A stretch of 64,000 bases of DNA. Source: Apricaphanius iberus. Taxonomy: Eukaryota > Chordata > Actinopteri > Cyprinodontiformes > Aphaniidae. The DNA is taken from assembly GCA_028564705.1 (NCBI GenBank), contig JAPXFQ010002741.1, forward strand, positions 1,488,001-1,552,000, written 5' to 3'. Below, piece by piece: positions 1 through 12,375 of this stretch. The notes beneath the pieces are model-generated. The model made no database searches and was not told the DNA's origin. It saw nothing but the letters and a program-made list of their open reading frames with translations. The stretch's first letter is position 1. Every line of letters starts with the position of its first letter. Both the position numbers and the translations under genes were made by a program.

Positions 1-566
1 GGCAAGCAAAATATCGTTAAAAACTCGAATAAGAGCCGTCTCAGTGCTGTGGTGAGGACGAAAACCAGACATAAAAATGTCTAAAACATTGTTGGATTTA
101 AGAAAATTAAAAATCTGTATAAAAACCATCTTCTCCAACAATTTGGAGAGGAAAGAAAGCTTTGATATCGGGCGGTAATTGTTAAGGTCAGTAGAGCCCA
201 AGGCTTGCTTTTTTAGAATAGGCTGGACCACCGCATGCTTAAATTCCTGGGGAACAATCCCCGTCCTCAGACTTGCATTAATGATCTCCAGGATCGGTTG
301 AGCAACCGTCGGGAAGACTTCCTTCAAAAAACGAGGGGGCATAAAATCACAAGGAGAGCCAGAAGGCTTCATAGCAGCCACTATCATCAGTAGGGAGGAA
401 GAAGAGACGGGGGAAATATGCTCAAAAGAATATAATGGAGAACAAAGAGGGGCTATTGGATGAGTGGGAGGCAGAATCTGAGCCCTAATTGTGGCAACCT
501 TAGAGATAAAAAAGTTCAAGAATCGAGTGCACTTTTTCTTTTTAACACCAAAAGAAAAAACTAAAT

Positions 567-570
<4 letters not shown>
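1..570 (-). mobile_element. L2/CR1-type LINE reverse transcriptase fragment
   Basis: Reading the minus strand from about 570 down to 1, one frame stays open for about 190 codons and runs off the window edge. It reads as the N-terminal part of a non-LTR retrotransposon reverse transcriptase. The block NYRPISKLSFLSKLLEK and, nearer the edge, SGFRPHHSTETALIRV are the conserved segments that precede the catalytic palm in L2/CR1-like LINEs. Upstream lies the usual linker with FPTVAQPILEIINASL. The 5' side stops in a (TA)n run, so this looks like a 5'-truncated insertion; the catalytic Y/F-A-D-D part would lie outside the window. The open frame suggests a fairly young copy. Assignment to L2 rather than another CR1-clade family is from memory of the motif pattern. 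Confidence 0.85.
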
Positions 571-633
<63 letters not shown>

Positions 634-660
634 GTGTGTGTGTGTGCATGTATGTGTTTG
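571..660. repeat. (TA)n followed by (TG)n microsatellite
   Basis: About 55 bases of alternating TA pass into TATGTGTGTG. It sits at the 5' truncation point of the LINE fragment. Confidence 0.95.
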
Positions 661-3600
661 TGTATAAAGTGCACTTAGCGGATCATGGAGGAAAGGGGCA
701 TGTGCCCAAGCCCCAACCATGCACATGCCTGGTCTTGCCTGGTTTCTTTTTTTCTTTCATTTTAAAGGGAAGGGTTTTGCTGTGACACATCCTTGCACAC
801 AGAGATCCATTTCTTACAAAAACGTGTTTCCCCATCTTTTCCCCTTTGCATTAAGATTAACAATAACATTTGAAAAACTGTGCCTTAAATAAAACAAAAA
901 GCTGAAAAGCTGGAGCTGTTCTGTATTCACAGTCCATTCTGCATGCACTCTGTGGGAGTACGCTGCACCTATGGAATAAATCCTAAAATGCAGACACAGT
1001 GAAGAGGGAATGAAAAAAACCTTAAGAAACGTGTTCTATTTCAAATGTTGCCTTATGTCAGATATTTTTAATAAAAGGAAGTTTTCTTAATTTGTTAAAA
1101 CATTATTCTTTCAAAAAAAGTTTTTCCAATAGAAGTTAATGTAAAACTGCTCAAGTTTGTATAGTTAATTTGTTTTAAAGACAATATTATATATTGCATA
1201 TCACATATGATGATAAAGTGTTGATTTGTTTCTAAGATTTTTGTCATTGTTTATTTTGGAGCATAAACAACCTGGGTATTTCATGTGACAGGTTAAATAA
1301 AAAAAATATTTATTTACTTATCTTTTACAAAGTCCTTCAAATGTTGACCAAAATGTTTCAAAAACAAATAGAAGCTAAAACTGTTTTTGAACCATTTTGA
1401 GTAAAAGCATGGATGCTGTCTTTTGGAAGGTAAGAAAACTCTAAATATTCCAGACAGAATTGGTCTAAATGCTATTGTTAGTTGGAATTGTCAGTAAGAC
1501 AATCTTGAAAACAAATGTTTTATGCTGTTTTACTAGTTCCTTCTTGATCACAATTGCCATAAAATAATCTAAAATTCAGGTCACTTACAGGGACCCTTCT
1601 AAAAATTGAAAAATAATAATTGAAACTGAATCAGTACTGATGTATTCAGCATGTGTAATTTTTCACATGTCTGGACTAGACTAGAATGGAATGACAGATG
1701 GATCTCTCTTCCAAAGAACATACATAGAACTCTTGAAGAAGATTGTTTTGTGGTGTTAAAACCAGACTTGATCTTTTGGGGTTTTAAGAATTTGTCGAGG
1801 TGAAATTATTAAACATCACAAAAAAATAATTTTAACTTTACATTAGTTGTGCTTCATAAAACCAGTTAGCTGATTTATGTTTGATTAAATCTTAGGTTTC
1901 AAGTCAGTTTAATTCATAGCAACATGTGGGTTGAGGTTAATTTGTTTCCCATGTAATTTAAGATTTCTACAATCCAGCTGGTTTAATTAATAGGTGTACA
2001 AGCTCAATAATCTAAATTATGCAAAATATAAAACCACACAGAAGAATGAAGAATGTTCTAATATTTTCATCAGTAGGGAAATTCAAGGATCACAAATATT
2101 ATACGTGGGACCTTAGTAGCCATCTCTGTGTTTGGACTGTCACTCACAGAAAAAGAAATGCATATTTTTAGGTCATTTATTGGACTATAGAACAAGCCTG
2201 ATATGGAACTTGAGATGTAACCTTTCACCTGTAAGCGTGGGAGGCCGTTCTGTTGGTACTCATAGTTGATAGTCTTTTCCACACGCTCCAGCTGACCTCT
2301 TGCATATAAAGAAACTTTGTTGCTATGGTATCCAGATTAATTTTAATGGCTTGCTTGGAAATGTTGCTATATAAAGACTTTATACAAACCACTTTAATGT
2401 TTACAGTTAGCCCCTTCTATGTACAAGTATGCAACAGTAATAGGTAATCTGATCTGTTAAAAGGTATTAGCCTATAGTGTTCATTTTTAATGCAAGACAA
2501 GTGTTCTGTTTATGCTCTTGTTTTGCAGCCAACATTACAACCATTTCTATCTTTATCGATTTAATAAATCAGCAATGGAACAAAGATTTGGAGGTTATTT
2601 CCTACTGCACTTTCCGCTCTTCCAAACTTTGTGGTCTTAATGGCTGTCTGTGAGGAAAATAAAATCTCTGCAAAACAGGACTTACTTATTTTCTACATGG
2701 CAATACAACCTTCATATTTTAAACAACATTTAAGATTGAGAAGAACCTCTGGAGAGTTTAACTTTTAAAAAAGCAGACATTTTTGTGAGTTCTGAAAATA
2801 TGTTTATGTTAGGTAGGCAGTCTGCGTGGTATCTTTGTTTTAAGTGTTATATTGCTTGGTTTGAGCTTGAGCAAACTGTTGAACTACCTTTAAATGTATA
2901 AGCAGAAAGAAAGGCTTTTGTGCCACGTTTTCTGGTGAGAGACATCGTTTCAATGCCTATGTAATACCATTTATAAAGCTATAGCGGAGTATTGTTTGGT
3001 TTCATTTGAAAATATGTGGCAAAGCAACATATATTTTTAACCAACATAAGAAAAGCTTATTTTATATTATAGCACCCCTCATTACACAGTTAAGATTCTT
3101 GGCAAGATGTATTTAATATTTTTTAACAAGGAACAAGAAATCGGTCTGGCCACCTTTGACTTCAAGCACAAAACAGGCTCCTATCATCAGAATACTCTGA
3201 TTACTATGCAGCCGTCTTGTGGAACATGTTTCTTTTTCTCCAAAAAACTCAAAACAGAGGGCTGGTGGACCACTTTGTGGAATGTTGTGGAAACAATCAT
3301 TGTTTCTTGAATGTGAACAACAGATAATTGTATATTTCAAGAGAAACATAAATAGATTAAACACTATTCCCATTATGGGTGAAGAAGCGGAGGTGGTAGA
3401 CCAGTACAAATACATGTGTTCACCCAGACAAGAGACTGAACTGGAGCTGCAATAGTGAAGCCGTCTACAAGCAAAAAAAAATAAAAAAAAAATAAAAACA
3501 GAGCATACTGTACTCTTGAGGAAGGTTTGGTCTTTCAAGGTTAGGAGCAAGATGATGCATATATTCCATAGGTCTGTTGTGGAGAGTGCAATCTCTTCTT

Positions 3601-4412
3601 TCATCATCTTTATGGGTAGCAGCATCAGAGCCTGGGACTTAAAATCCTTATAAAGAAAGCTGGTTCTGTTATACGGGGAACTCTGAAAAATCTACAGATT
3701 ATTGTTCAAAGAATGATTCTTCATAAAAAATCAAGAAAATGACATACAACCTTGAACGTCCTTTTCATGTTACTGTTTTATAACTCCTTTAAGAAGTTTG
3801 TGTAGTATGGCTTTCAACAGCACTCAATTTTCCTTTGTGATTGATAAAGTATTCTAAAGGTTGAACAGTTTCATAAAAAGCTATTTAAAAAATAAATATC
3901 TCCAAGGGGCATTTAGAGGGGTGCAGAATGAAAGTTCAGCATTTCCTTAAAAAGTTCTATTTGAAATCTTTTTGTATTATATTTTTCATTTATAATATAC
4001 AAAAATATCTAAATTTTAATGGCCACACAAATGCCATTATGTTTACATTTTCCAGCCAATAGCGGCTAACATTGCATGTTGCCAAATATGGTCTTTATGT
4101 TCCAAGCACAGCGGCTTGCTCTGGGGAAAATGTTGAAGTCAGCAAGTCAAGAAGCTGCTTCAGACCCTAGAAACTATACTAAATTTAGGCAAAGCCTACA
4201 CTCAATGAACCCATTTAAACATTTCAAACACATGTGGAAACTGTGACTATTTCTCCTGGATCGGTAATGTAACTCACTTGCTAACTTGGCTAACATTAGC
4301 TGTTAGTTAAACTCCTCTTTGATACATTTCTCTCTGGATACAGTCCAAGCTGGTCACTGGAAGTATCTGCAGGAAACCTGGCAATACATCAGCTGGAATG
4401 ATTTTTTGTTTT
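661..4412. other. AT-rich stretch with no recognised gene
   Basis: No exon, RNA gene or repeat family is recognised. The longest open frame is 170 codons on the minus strand (3113-3625). It is rich in Phe, Cys and Ser, has no domain I recognise and no codon-level sign of selection that I can see. An A-rich patch lies at about 3472-3498. Confidence 0.5.
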
Positions 4413-5536
4413 GTTGCAACTAGGGCTGCGACAAACGATTATTTTGATAATCGACAAGTCACTAATTATTTTGCAGATTAGTCAACTAATCGGATCACGT
4501 GTAAAATGCATGTTATGGCAGGAGCATTCAGCAGCTCTAATATTTGCGCATTACCTCAAAGCGTTATGTAGGACCTAAAATAGTGATTTTTAAGGTGATA
4601 GCTCATTTAACAGTTATGAACTACAAAAGAACTAAACCATTAGTGATACAGCAGACGTATGACTTGTGCTAAGGACAATGATATTACCATCACCACTGTT
4701 AATGTTGCAACTATCAAGTAATATAACAGCCCCTTCAGTCAGGAGCTTCATCAAAACCACTGAATGATCCTTACATAAAGATTCTTCCTGCCCACAGCCA
4801 TTTAACATCTAAAGTCAGAGTAAACATTACATTCTGACAAAGTAAGTATTTTAATGCAATAATACAAAAGATAAGCAGCAGTTTTTTGTTGCGACACCTG
4901 CACCTTGATGTCTTAACAGCAGCAGCTGTTGCGCTCTGTTCGATCTATGAAATGATCAGAACCAGCCTCTAAGCAGCAGCTCAGGCCATAGAGGACACCA
5001 TATGAGAGAATCTGGACATTTCCATCAATCAATGAATACCCCTACCTCGGAGAGAAAGTAAAAGTCGACATGTCGGATAGAAAGGAGAAAATCGCTCTGT
5101 TGTTGAAGCTAATGTGGCTAACAAGCTAACTAGCTCCCAGAGGAAACTGTCTGTTTTTTGTCATCAGCCACAGGGGGTTTCCCTTTAAGAAGCTTAAACA
5201 ACACTGTTGTACTGTCATGGAAAGCAGCTTCTACTTTGTGAATATTGCATCACACGTGCTTCTCTTTTTATTCAATGAAATTCTCTAGAATTTTAGAGCT
5301 ACATTGTCGGCTCACTGCTGTTAAAGCTTTTCTAAGCTGCAGCTGAGCCCAATTGCCACAACTGCACATGTGCATGTTGAGCAGAAAGGGAGCAGATAAA
5401 GGGACAGCGACCATTTTGAGAAGAACAAAGCTTTAAAAAAACCCAGACAACGTTGATTACTATATTTTTTGTCGACAACTTTACTCACCGACATTGTTGT
5501 GATGAATCGATGAATCGTGGCAGCCCTGGTTGCAAC
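4413..5536. mobile_element. Non-autonomous hAT element with 8-bp target duplication
   Basis: The element is 4421-5528 (1108 bp). It begins TAGGGCTGCGACAAACGATT, and its right end is the inverted form (reverse complement CAGGGCTGCCACGATT). It is flanked by a perfect 8-bp direct repeat, GTTGCAAC, at 4413-4420 and 5529-5536. Eight-base duplications and C/TAGGG ends are the hAT signature. No transposase frame is present, so it must have been moved by an enzyme supplied elsewhere. A truncated relative is at 42365-42665. Confidence 0.9.
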
Positions 5537-5604
5537 TACAACCTACACAAACTAGATGTCACTATCATGTTCGTCTTCCATATCCAACCTTTATTATTTA
5601 TAAT

Positions 5605-5840
5605 GGATAGCATTTATATAGTGCTTTCTGTGACCCGCAAACCACTTTACAATTCCATTATTCTTTCACTCTCAGATTCACTCACTGGTGGAAGCAAGCT
5701 ATGACTGTAGCCACAGCTGCTCTGGAGCAGGCTGACAGAAGCGAGGCTGCCATTTTGCGGCCAACAACAGTAGGAAAAGTAGGTCTTGCTAAAGGACACA
5801 ACAACATGTAGCAGGCGGAAGCAGATATCGAATTGCTCAG
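5605..5840 (-). repeat. Teleost SINE-like interspersed repeat, minus strand
   Basis: Read on the minus strand it carries the same core as the copy at 6630-6925: 'AGCAGCTGTGGCTACA', then a CACCAGTGAGTGAAT-type block, then an 'AAGTGGTTTGCGGGTC' tail. This is a common teleost repeat with a tRNA-like head. The head is missing or degraded here. Confidence 0.6.
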
Positions 5841-5984
5841 TGTTTGTCTTTTTTGTATGTTTGCACAAAGTAACATAGTAACATTCCTGATGTTGTAAAT
5901 CTGCCAAAAATTTGGCAATAAACCCTTTCTGATTCTGAAGAAGAATCACTGTTGGGCGTCTTCACTAGTTGCAATGTTTTTGTG

Positions 5985-6400
5985 ACCAAGAGAAGTCAGA
6001 TATTATATGAACTCTCAGGAACTCGATATCAACCACACACTCTACTGCCTCCCCATGAATGAGGAGAGGCAGGTTTTCTGTTTTCTGGACCTCCTGTTAA
6101 CACAATTACTGATTTGATCTTGCTGGTGTTCAGGACAAGGTTATTGCACACCATTGTCAGGTGTTGAATCTCATTTCTACAGTGACTCTCATCATTATCT
6201 GATACGGACCCATTGCGTTGGTGTCATCTGCAAACTTCCCAATCAAGTTATTGGAGCAGGTGACAAGAAAAGTCCTGAACATAAAGGGTAAATAAGGCTG
6301 AGCTGAGCACACAACCCTGCAGCATGCCCGTGTTCAAAACCGGTGAGGAGAATGTTCAACTCTCCAATTTCACCACCTGAGGTCTGTTGGAGAGAAAATA
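5985..6400 (-). mobile_element. Decayed LINE reverse transcriptase relic
   Basis: The minus strand encodes a Lys-Phe-Ala-Asp-Asp-Thr block at about 6220-6237, the catalytic motif of many LINE reverse transcriptases. The flanking sequence is in the order expected for that region, but stop codons and frame changes interrupt it. The family cannot be assigned safely. Confidence 0.6.
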
Positions 6401-6629
6401 GTAGACACTTTAACTACTGCTCAGTCGCTTAGCTTCGTTGAGAATTAGGAATGTCCTAATCAGGTTTTCTTGCCCTCGAGACATTTGATTTTGAGTATCT
6501 CCTGATACCGAGTCCCTATCTGATACTTCTAATAAATAAAAAAAGAATAAAATATGTTCCTTTTTTAATTCACCTTATTTTAACATTTAAGAATTCTGTC
6601 AACAAACACAGCACTTTTATGAAGTAGCT

Positions 6630-6925
6630 TGGTATGGGCGGCTGTGGCTCAGGAATTTGGCTTGTAAATGGAGGGTTGCCGGCTCGAGGCCAAGCTGTCT
6701 CGGTCATTGTGTTTTTGCTTGTTTCCTTGAGCAAGACATTTTACCAGTTCCCTACTGGTGGCGGTCAGAGGTGCCAGTGTCCAGCAGGCTTGCCTCTGTC
6801 AGTGTGCGCCAGGGCAGCTGTGGCTACAAAGTAGCTTGCCATCATCAGTGTGTGAATCTGTGTGTGAATGGGTGACTGAATGTAGTGTGGAGTGCTTTGG
6901 GGTCCGTAAGGATTAAGTAAAGCGC
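6630..6925 (+). repeat. tRNA-headed SINE-like teleost repeat
   Basis: It starts with a tRNA-like head: GGCTGTGGCTCAGGA resembles a pol III A box and GGTTGCCGGCTCGAGGCC a degraded B box. The common body follows: TTGAGCAAGACATTTTACC, then GGCAGCTGTGGCTACA, then a tail near AGTAAAGCGCTATACA. It is the same family as 5605-5840 (opposite strand) and 19356-19550. Confidence 0.65.
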
Positions 6926-7480
6926 TATACAGTATCTGAACAATCAAGTAATATATAACAATGAATGCAACAATAAGGGGTGACAAGGCAGTGATTTCTT
7001 ATGCCGGTCCCAAGTCCGGAAAAATGCCGGATGGTTGTGGAGCTGACTACCAAGGGCCCAAAAAGGGAGAGGGGCCAATAAATGTTTTCTTTTTTTTCTG
7101 TAATGTTTTTGTCTTAATTATTGGGCCCTATAATTGATTGATGTCCATTCATTTTAAGAGCTCTTTTCCAAAACGCGATAAACGGCATAAAAAAAAAGTT
7201 TGTTGTGTCATTCTGCTGTGTACTGAACCTATTCACTGCTCCATCAATGTTTATTGCCAAATCGCTATATTTCCTTGTTAAAATGTAGGTACAAGATGCC
7301 TTTTCCAAATTGCCATAAGCGCCGAACCTATATTTTGCCTAAACACAATATATCCTCTTAACTAAGCAGAATTCAGTGAATGTTCTATGCTATTTCTATA
7401 GTGTGTTGAAGCGGGCAAGCGGTGGGCTGACCTGAAACCTGAGGTACTTCCGAAGCAGACTTCTGTTAAGGCTGCAAAAA
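6926..7480. other. Intergenic, possible decayed DNA-element arm
   Basis: No gene. The segment at about 7150-7186 contains CTCTTTTCCAAAACGCGATAA. Its inverted form recurs at about 9780-9808 on the far side of the LINE at 7481-9470, as ATAGCGTTTTGGAAAAAAGC. The two could be arms of an older element split by the LINE, but the similarity is short. Confidence 0.35.
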
Positions 7481-9470
7481 GGGTTCAATTTCCTGAAGTC
7501 ATGGACACGAAACCGAGACAAGAAGGAAGAAAGGAAGAAGGTGAAGAAAAGAAACAGGACCAGCAGAGGCGCGGACCGACGACACAAGACAGGGAGGCAA
7601 ACAAAGAACACAAGAAAACATCCCAGTCCTCCGCCTCTGCCGGACGTGTCCAGATGCATTTAAACAGTGGGTACCGGCACCACAGGCAAGGTCCCTTATA
7701 AGGCGCACCCACCACCAGATCCCTACATGTGCGTGTGTCATGTAAATGTTGCAAGTGTAAGTGTCTATGTTGCTCAATAAAATTGGGACCCAGGCCGCCA
7801 GCTCCCCTGCTGACCCCGATAGGCACCCCCATTCAGCCCGATCCACCAGGGGTGGGAGGCCCCAGCACGTCGGGGCCCACGGCAGCGGCACCTCCGAGCC
7901 CCATGGGGGCCCAGGCCATCCGCCCGCCCCCACCCCAAGGGTAGACCTAAATCCATCCCAACATTCAAACTACTAACAAAACACAGGACACTAGACACCC
8001 AGGCTGAGTTTAGCCCACCCTCTCCCCGTCCACCCTCCCCCCTGTCCCAAGCGCACCCTGTTAGAGAGAGGGCCTGTGCTAGATGGTAAAAGCCTCCCCG
8101 TCAACAAGAGAGGCCCCAAGCACCGCCAGCGTCCCAAGGGCCCCCGCGCTGAGGCCGGAACCCGGGCCCGTGAGCAGACCGAAGCCCCAGGCGGCCAACC
8201 CCCCAGGCCGACATCCTCCAGCCTTGCTACTACCGCCCGGTGGCCGGGAGGCAACCAAACCCAGCACCTCCACCCACCAGCCTACATCCCACCACCTGGT
8301 CAGTCCACCGCGGAGGCCGACCAACAGCGGTCAAAGGGCCCCACCCCAGCACCCCGCAGAGTGCTTGGACCAAGACCCAGGAGCCATGTCCAGTGCCAAT
8401 ATGACTGATTGGGCCCAGAGATGCCAGCCCCCCCACCGGCCAAGCCCCGGCTAGGACCACAGGCCAGGGGGCACGCCGCCCCAGAGCCCCAAGCCCAGTC
8501 CAAACCTCCCCCAGAGCAGCACAGCACCAGGCCAGTAACCAGTGTCCGCCAGCACGACCCCCCTAAGGCGCCGCATGCAGCCACTAGGAGTCACCACACC
8601 CCAGGCGAGAGCCACGCCCCAACCGCAAGCGGACCCAACCCCGAGGACCCCTTGCAGTCACCACCAACCCTTAACCACATCGGCAGCCGTGTCCCACAGA
8701 ACAAAATCAAGGGCCCCGCCCCACTAGGTGATTGTGCTGATCAAGGGAGACCAGAAAGATTGATCAGATTTGGAGGCAGAAGCCGTTTCTAGACCAATGT
8801 ATTCCAGAAGGAGATCTCTATATTGATGTATATTCAGAGTATTTTTATTTTCCAGTTCAAGAGCATATTTTTCTTAGCGATGCATAAGGCAATGTGAACT
8901 ACTTGCATAGACTTTGTATCCATGGTGACTTCATCTAAATTTCCCAGCAAGCAAACTGTGGGAAAAGGTATGATATTACATTTCAGACACTTTGATAGGT
9001 CTTCACATATCTGGTAACAATATTTCTTGACAGGTGGGCAGAACCAAAGAGCATGAATATCATTGTCTGGTAGATTGCTTGTACATTGTAAACAGGTATT
9101 AGACGGTGTAAAACCCATCTTGAACATCCGTTGGCCTGTATAATGCACTCTATGAAGGATTTTATATTGTATTAATCGTAGATTAGGATTTTAAAGAAAT
9201 TTAAAGGTTCTTAAGGAAATCTGAGACCAGAGGTTTTGGTCAATTGAGATGGACAAGTCCATATCCCATTTTAAAATAGGAAGGGCTATTGATTCAAATA
9301 TTCTATTTAATGTTTTGTATATTTTAGATAGCAGTTTGGGAGGGTTAAGATTAAGAAAGTCTAAAACTTTTCCTGGAATTTGTAAATCAACTGTATTGAG
9401 CCTAAATTTATTTTTTATAATTGATTTATTTTGTTGATATTCTAAGAATTTATTCTCGTTAATTCAGTAT
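7481..9470 (-). mobile_element. L1-like LINE 3' end with GC-rich 3' region
   Basis: On the minus strand the order is the C-terminal part of an L1-type ORF2 (about 9440 to 8834), then a 3' region of about 1.3 kb that becomes very GC-rich at about 7790-8730. The last 165 bp (7481-7646) closely match 14244-14408 in the second copy. The GC-rich block yields long proline-rich frames on the plus strand, which I regard as composition artefacts. No poly(A) tail or target duplication is evident, so the 3' border is uncertain. The 5' end is truncated near 9470. Confidence 0.65.
8834..9440 (-). pseudogene. L1-like ORF2 C-terminus, broken
   Basis: The minus strand reads LLSKIYKTLNRIF, then LPILKWDMDL, then LRLIQYKILHRVHYT, the collinear C-terminal blocks of vertebrate L1 ORF2 proteins. 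A Cys-X2-Cys-X9-His-X4-Cys cluster follows (about 9034-9100), matching the C-terminal zinc-binding motif of L1 ORF2. A stop codon near 9195 interrupts the frame; downstream of it 104 codons are open and end at 8834. It lacks endonuclease and reverse transcriptase domains, so it is a 5'-truncated dead copy. Confidence 0.75.
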
Positions 9471-12375
9471 TGTGTAATGTCTACCTAATTCTAACGTCTC
9501 AAGGTTGGCAAGTGTGCTGACAATGCAGGCCTGGGTTATGAAGAGTGATCCATCCTAGTAGATCTCTCTCTCTCTGAAAATGGATGGATTTATAGCGTTT
9601 TGAGGAAAAATTTAATTAACTTTGAATTTATCATCGACAATATTGTAGTTTGATTTAATAATTATTGTTCAACATGTTCTAACTGAGGAAAAAACATTTT
9701 TTATCAGGATAAATCGAATATTCACAAAATGTGTGAGTCTAGGTAAAAAAAAAATATTTTCCTGAAAACTATTGAAATGGATTAATAGCGTTTTGGAAAA
9801 AAGCTCTTCATTTCATCATAATATTGTTACCAACTACAACTGGGAGAATTAGGCCTAACTTTATGTCAATGTCAGTTCTCCACATATTAGGAGTACCCCT
9901 CTTGGCGGTGCAAAATGGTTTATTTCGCTTGACAGTGACCATGGGAGCCGAGCAGTGTTGCAAGCAATTTTCAGACTCTCTTAACAACTTTTTTTTTTTC
10001 TTAAAAAGTGCCAAGCAACAACTCTAGCAACAGTTCTGACAAACCTTGGCAACTTTTTCTGAAACTTTGTTGCCGATATTCCCTGCACATTAGAGAGCAG
10101 ATTTGCTCTATAACCACACTGTCCCGCTGTATGGGAATGATCTGAGAAAGTATATGCAGCTCATTTCACCCAGCACCATCCAGAGAGAGGGTGCTGATTT
10201 CACCCACTCACAAACAAATTTGTTTCATACTTAAAATTAACTAAAAAGTAAAAAAGAAATCTGCAGGTATATACGACCGAGCTTTATTTAATAAGCCACA
10301 CAAACATTGCTCTCCACTTCGCAGAACAATCTTGTCTGTAACTATGCAGCATCCGCAAACCTGTGATGCATTCAAGAAACTTGGAAATGTATGATGAGTT
10401 AAAAAATGTAGGACATTTAACACTTGTAAAAAAAAAAGAAATAAAAAACACTAAACAAGAGCTGTAATATTCAGTTTGTTTTTTGGCAAGTAATGATCGA
10501 TTCATACTAAATGTGCCCTTTTTTTTTTACAAACTATTAAAAAACAAATAACTATATTCTCTCCTTTAATTTTGTCTTCTTAAAATATCTCAGCAATTTC
10601 TTCAGAACTAGAAATTTAGTTTAGGGTCTTGAATGTCCATTTGTAAATTTTTAACTAGTTCCCTTCTCTCAACAGTATGCTTCAGGAAAAATAATATAAC
10701 ATGTTACACAGGCTCTTCTTAAAGACAAGTCACATTTTCCTGTAGCATCTCTCCCATGTTTTAATATTTTATTATTTAACTCATATGAACTAATCCTAAT
10801 CTAGATATAATAATTTCTTTGTTTCTGTTTCATTCTGCCAGCTACCAGTTATTTTCCCCCATTGTGTCAGCTATCTTACTTGACCTTTTGTGCCTACCAT
10901 TTTCTGTTCAATGGGTGTTTTTGTTTTGACATGTCTGAACACTAGTTTTATTGCACACTGGTTTCATTGAATATTGGAGAAGGAAAACGAAGACCGCCAC
11001 ATTATTGATGATGTTTCACATCAGTGTGATGCAATGATGTCAATCATGTGCGCATTAGCACATGATGTCATCTGGCAACATCTAGTGACTTTCTGGGGCA
11101 AATTCAGCTACTTTCTGTCAGAGACAGTATGTATACTGGGGCCCATTTTTTTTCCATGCACACCTGCTGGGAGACGCTAGAGATAAGAATTTTGAAAAAA
11201 AGAACTAAACTGTTGAATTAACATTTTGCTTATGTGTGATTGCAGTTTAGCCATACATTTACTGAAATACGGAAATGGTTAAAGGGAAAGTGTGTAATAT
11301 TTTTACATGTCTACTTCTGTACACTTGTGTATCCCATTCAAAGATGTGTCCTTTTTCATCATTGTTTGTCTCCAATGTATATTCTAAGAATTCTTTTAAG
11401 CTCAAACTTTTACATTTTCACATACATAAACTATGGTCAACCCTGTTTAGTCATGCGCCATCCTCAAATACGGTGGCTGTTCATGGACATACAGGATATA
11501 ATTAAGCCCCCCCCCCCATTTATGTTTGTCCTTGAATCCAAAGTGAGCGTGACAGGAGGAATGCATTTAGTGATTTCTCAGATCATTCTTAAATTGTTCA
11601 TATAATTCTACTAATTATGCTAATTATGCAATTATACACTATCTTGTATATATCCAAATTGGATGATAATCGAAAACATAACCTCAAACATATAAAATAA
11701 AATAAAGAAAGCAATATATTTTGCATTTTTACAATACATTTGCTTGTTCAATTATTTTTTTGTCTACTTAAGTAATGTTTGCAGTAGAGCTCTTGATTCA
11801 AGTCATGTATGCTCCTATTCCTAATTTACACTAAAATGTGCAAAATTCTTTCCTCTTCTGCTTAAAAATCCAGTGGGTTCTGGTACTCTTATTATTTTCC
11901 GTTGAAATGTCTGTTCACACCATATTCTCCTAAATACCTTCTGAGGCTGAAAATGCATTATGACACAATATTCTACATAAAAATAATTTTGGCAACAATG
12001 ATGACTCTTTAAGACAACAGGAGCAAGTTCTAAAGACCTATTACATTTACATTGGTTTTCAGGGTTTATAAAATAAACTGTTTACTGTTCGTGTAGAATG
12101 CTCCATACATAAAGACTTTTTAAGTCCAGTAGGAGGGTTTTATGGATTTTGTTTATTTTCATTTATTTGTTTCAGTGGCATTACAATTTTTTTTTCATGA
12201 GCACATATCTAAGCACTCAAGAGTGATTCTTTTTTTTTTCATTGAAGAAGTAGTTGTTTCTCTTTCTGGCTCAAACCTGTGTCAGAGCGTGTGTGAGTGG
12301 CAGTTTTAAGTCTTTTAAATGTGGCCAGTTGATTCTTCCCACTCTGAAGTCACAATTTCTGAGTTCAGACTACAA
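9471..12375. other. AT-rich stretch, no gene; possible decayed hAT pieces
   Basis: No exon is recognised. Two motifs recur at 9582-9610 and 9768-9805 (ATGGATTWATAGCGTTTTG type). Segments near 9950-10070 and 11015-11120 contain GTTGC/GGCAAC-rich sequence, faintly like a hAT repeat I remember from other fish. A poly-C tract of 9 lies near 11507-11517. Confidence 0.4.

Noticed and set aside
3113..3625. 170-codon minus-strand open frame as a possible gene
   Set aside because: Low-complexity Phe/Cys/Ser content, no recognised domain, splice context or upstream signal; open frames of this size can occur by chance.
8076..8792. Proline-rich open frames of up to 127 codons on both strands
   Set aside because: They lie in the GC-rich 3' region of an L1-like LINE; open on several frames at once because stop codons are rare in that composition.
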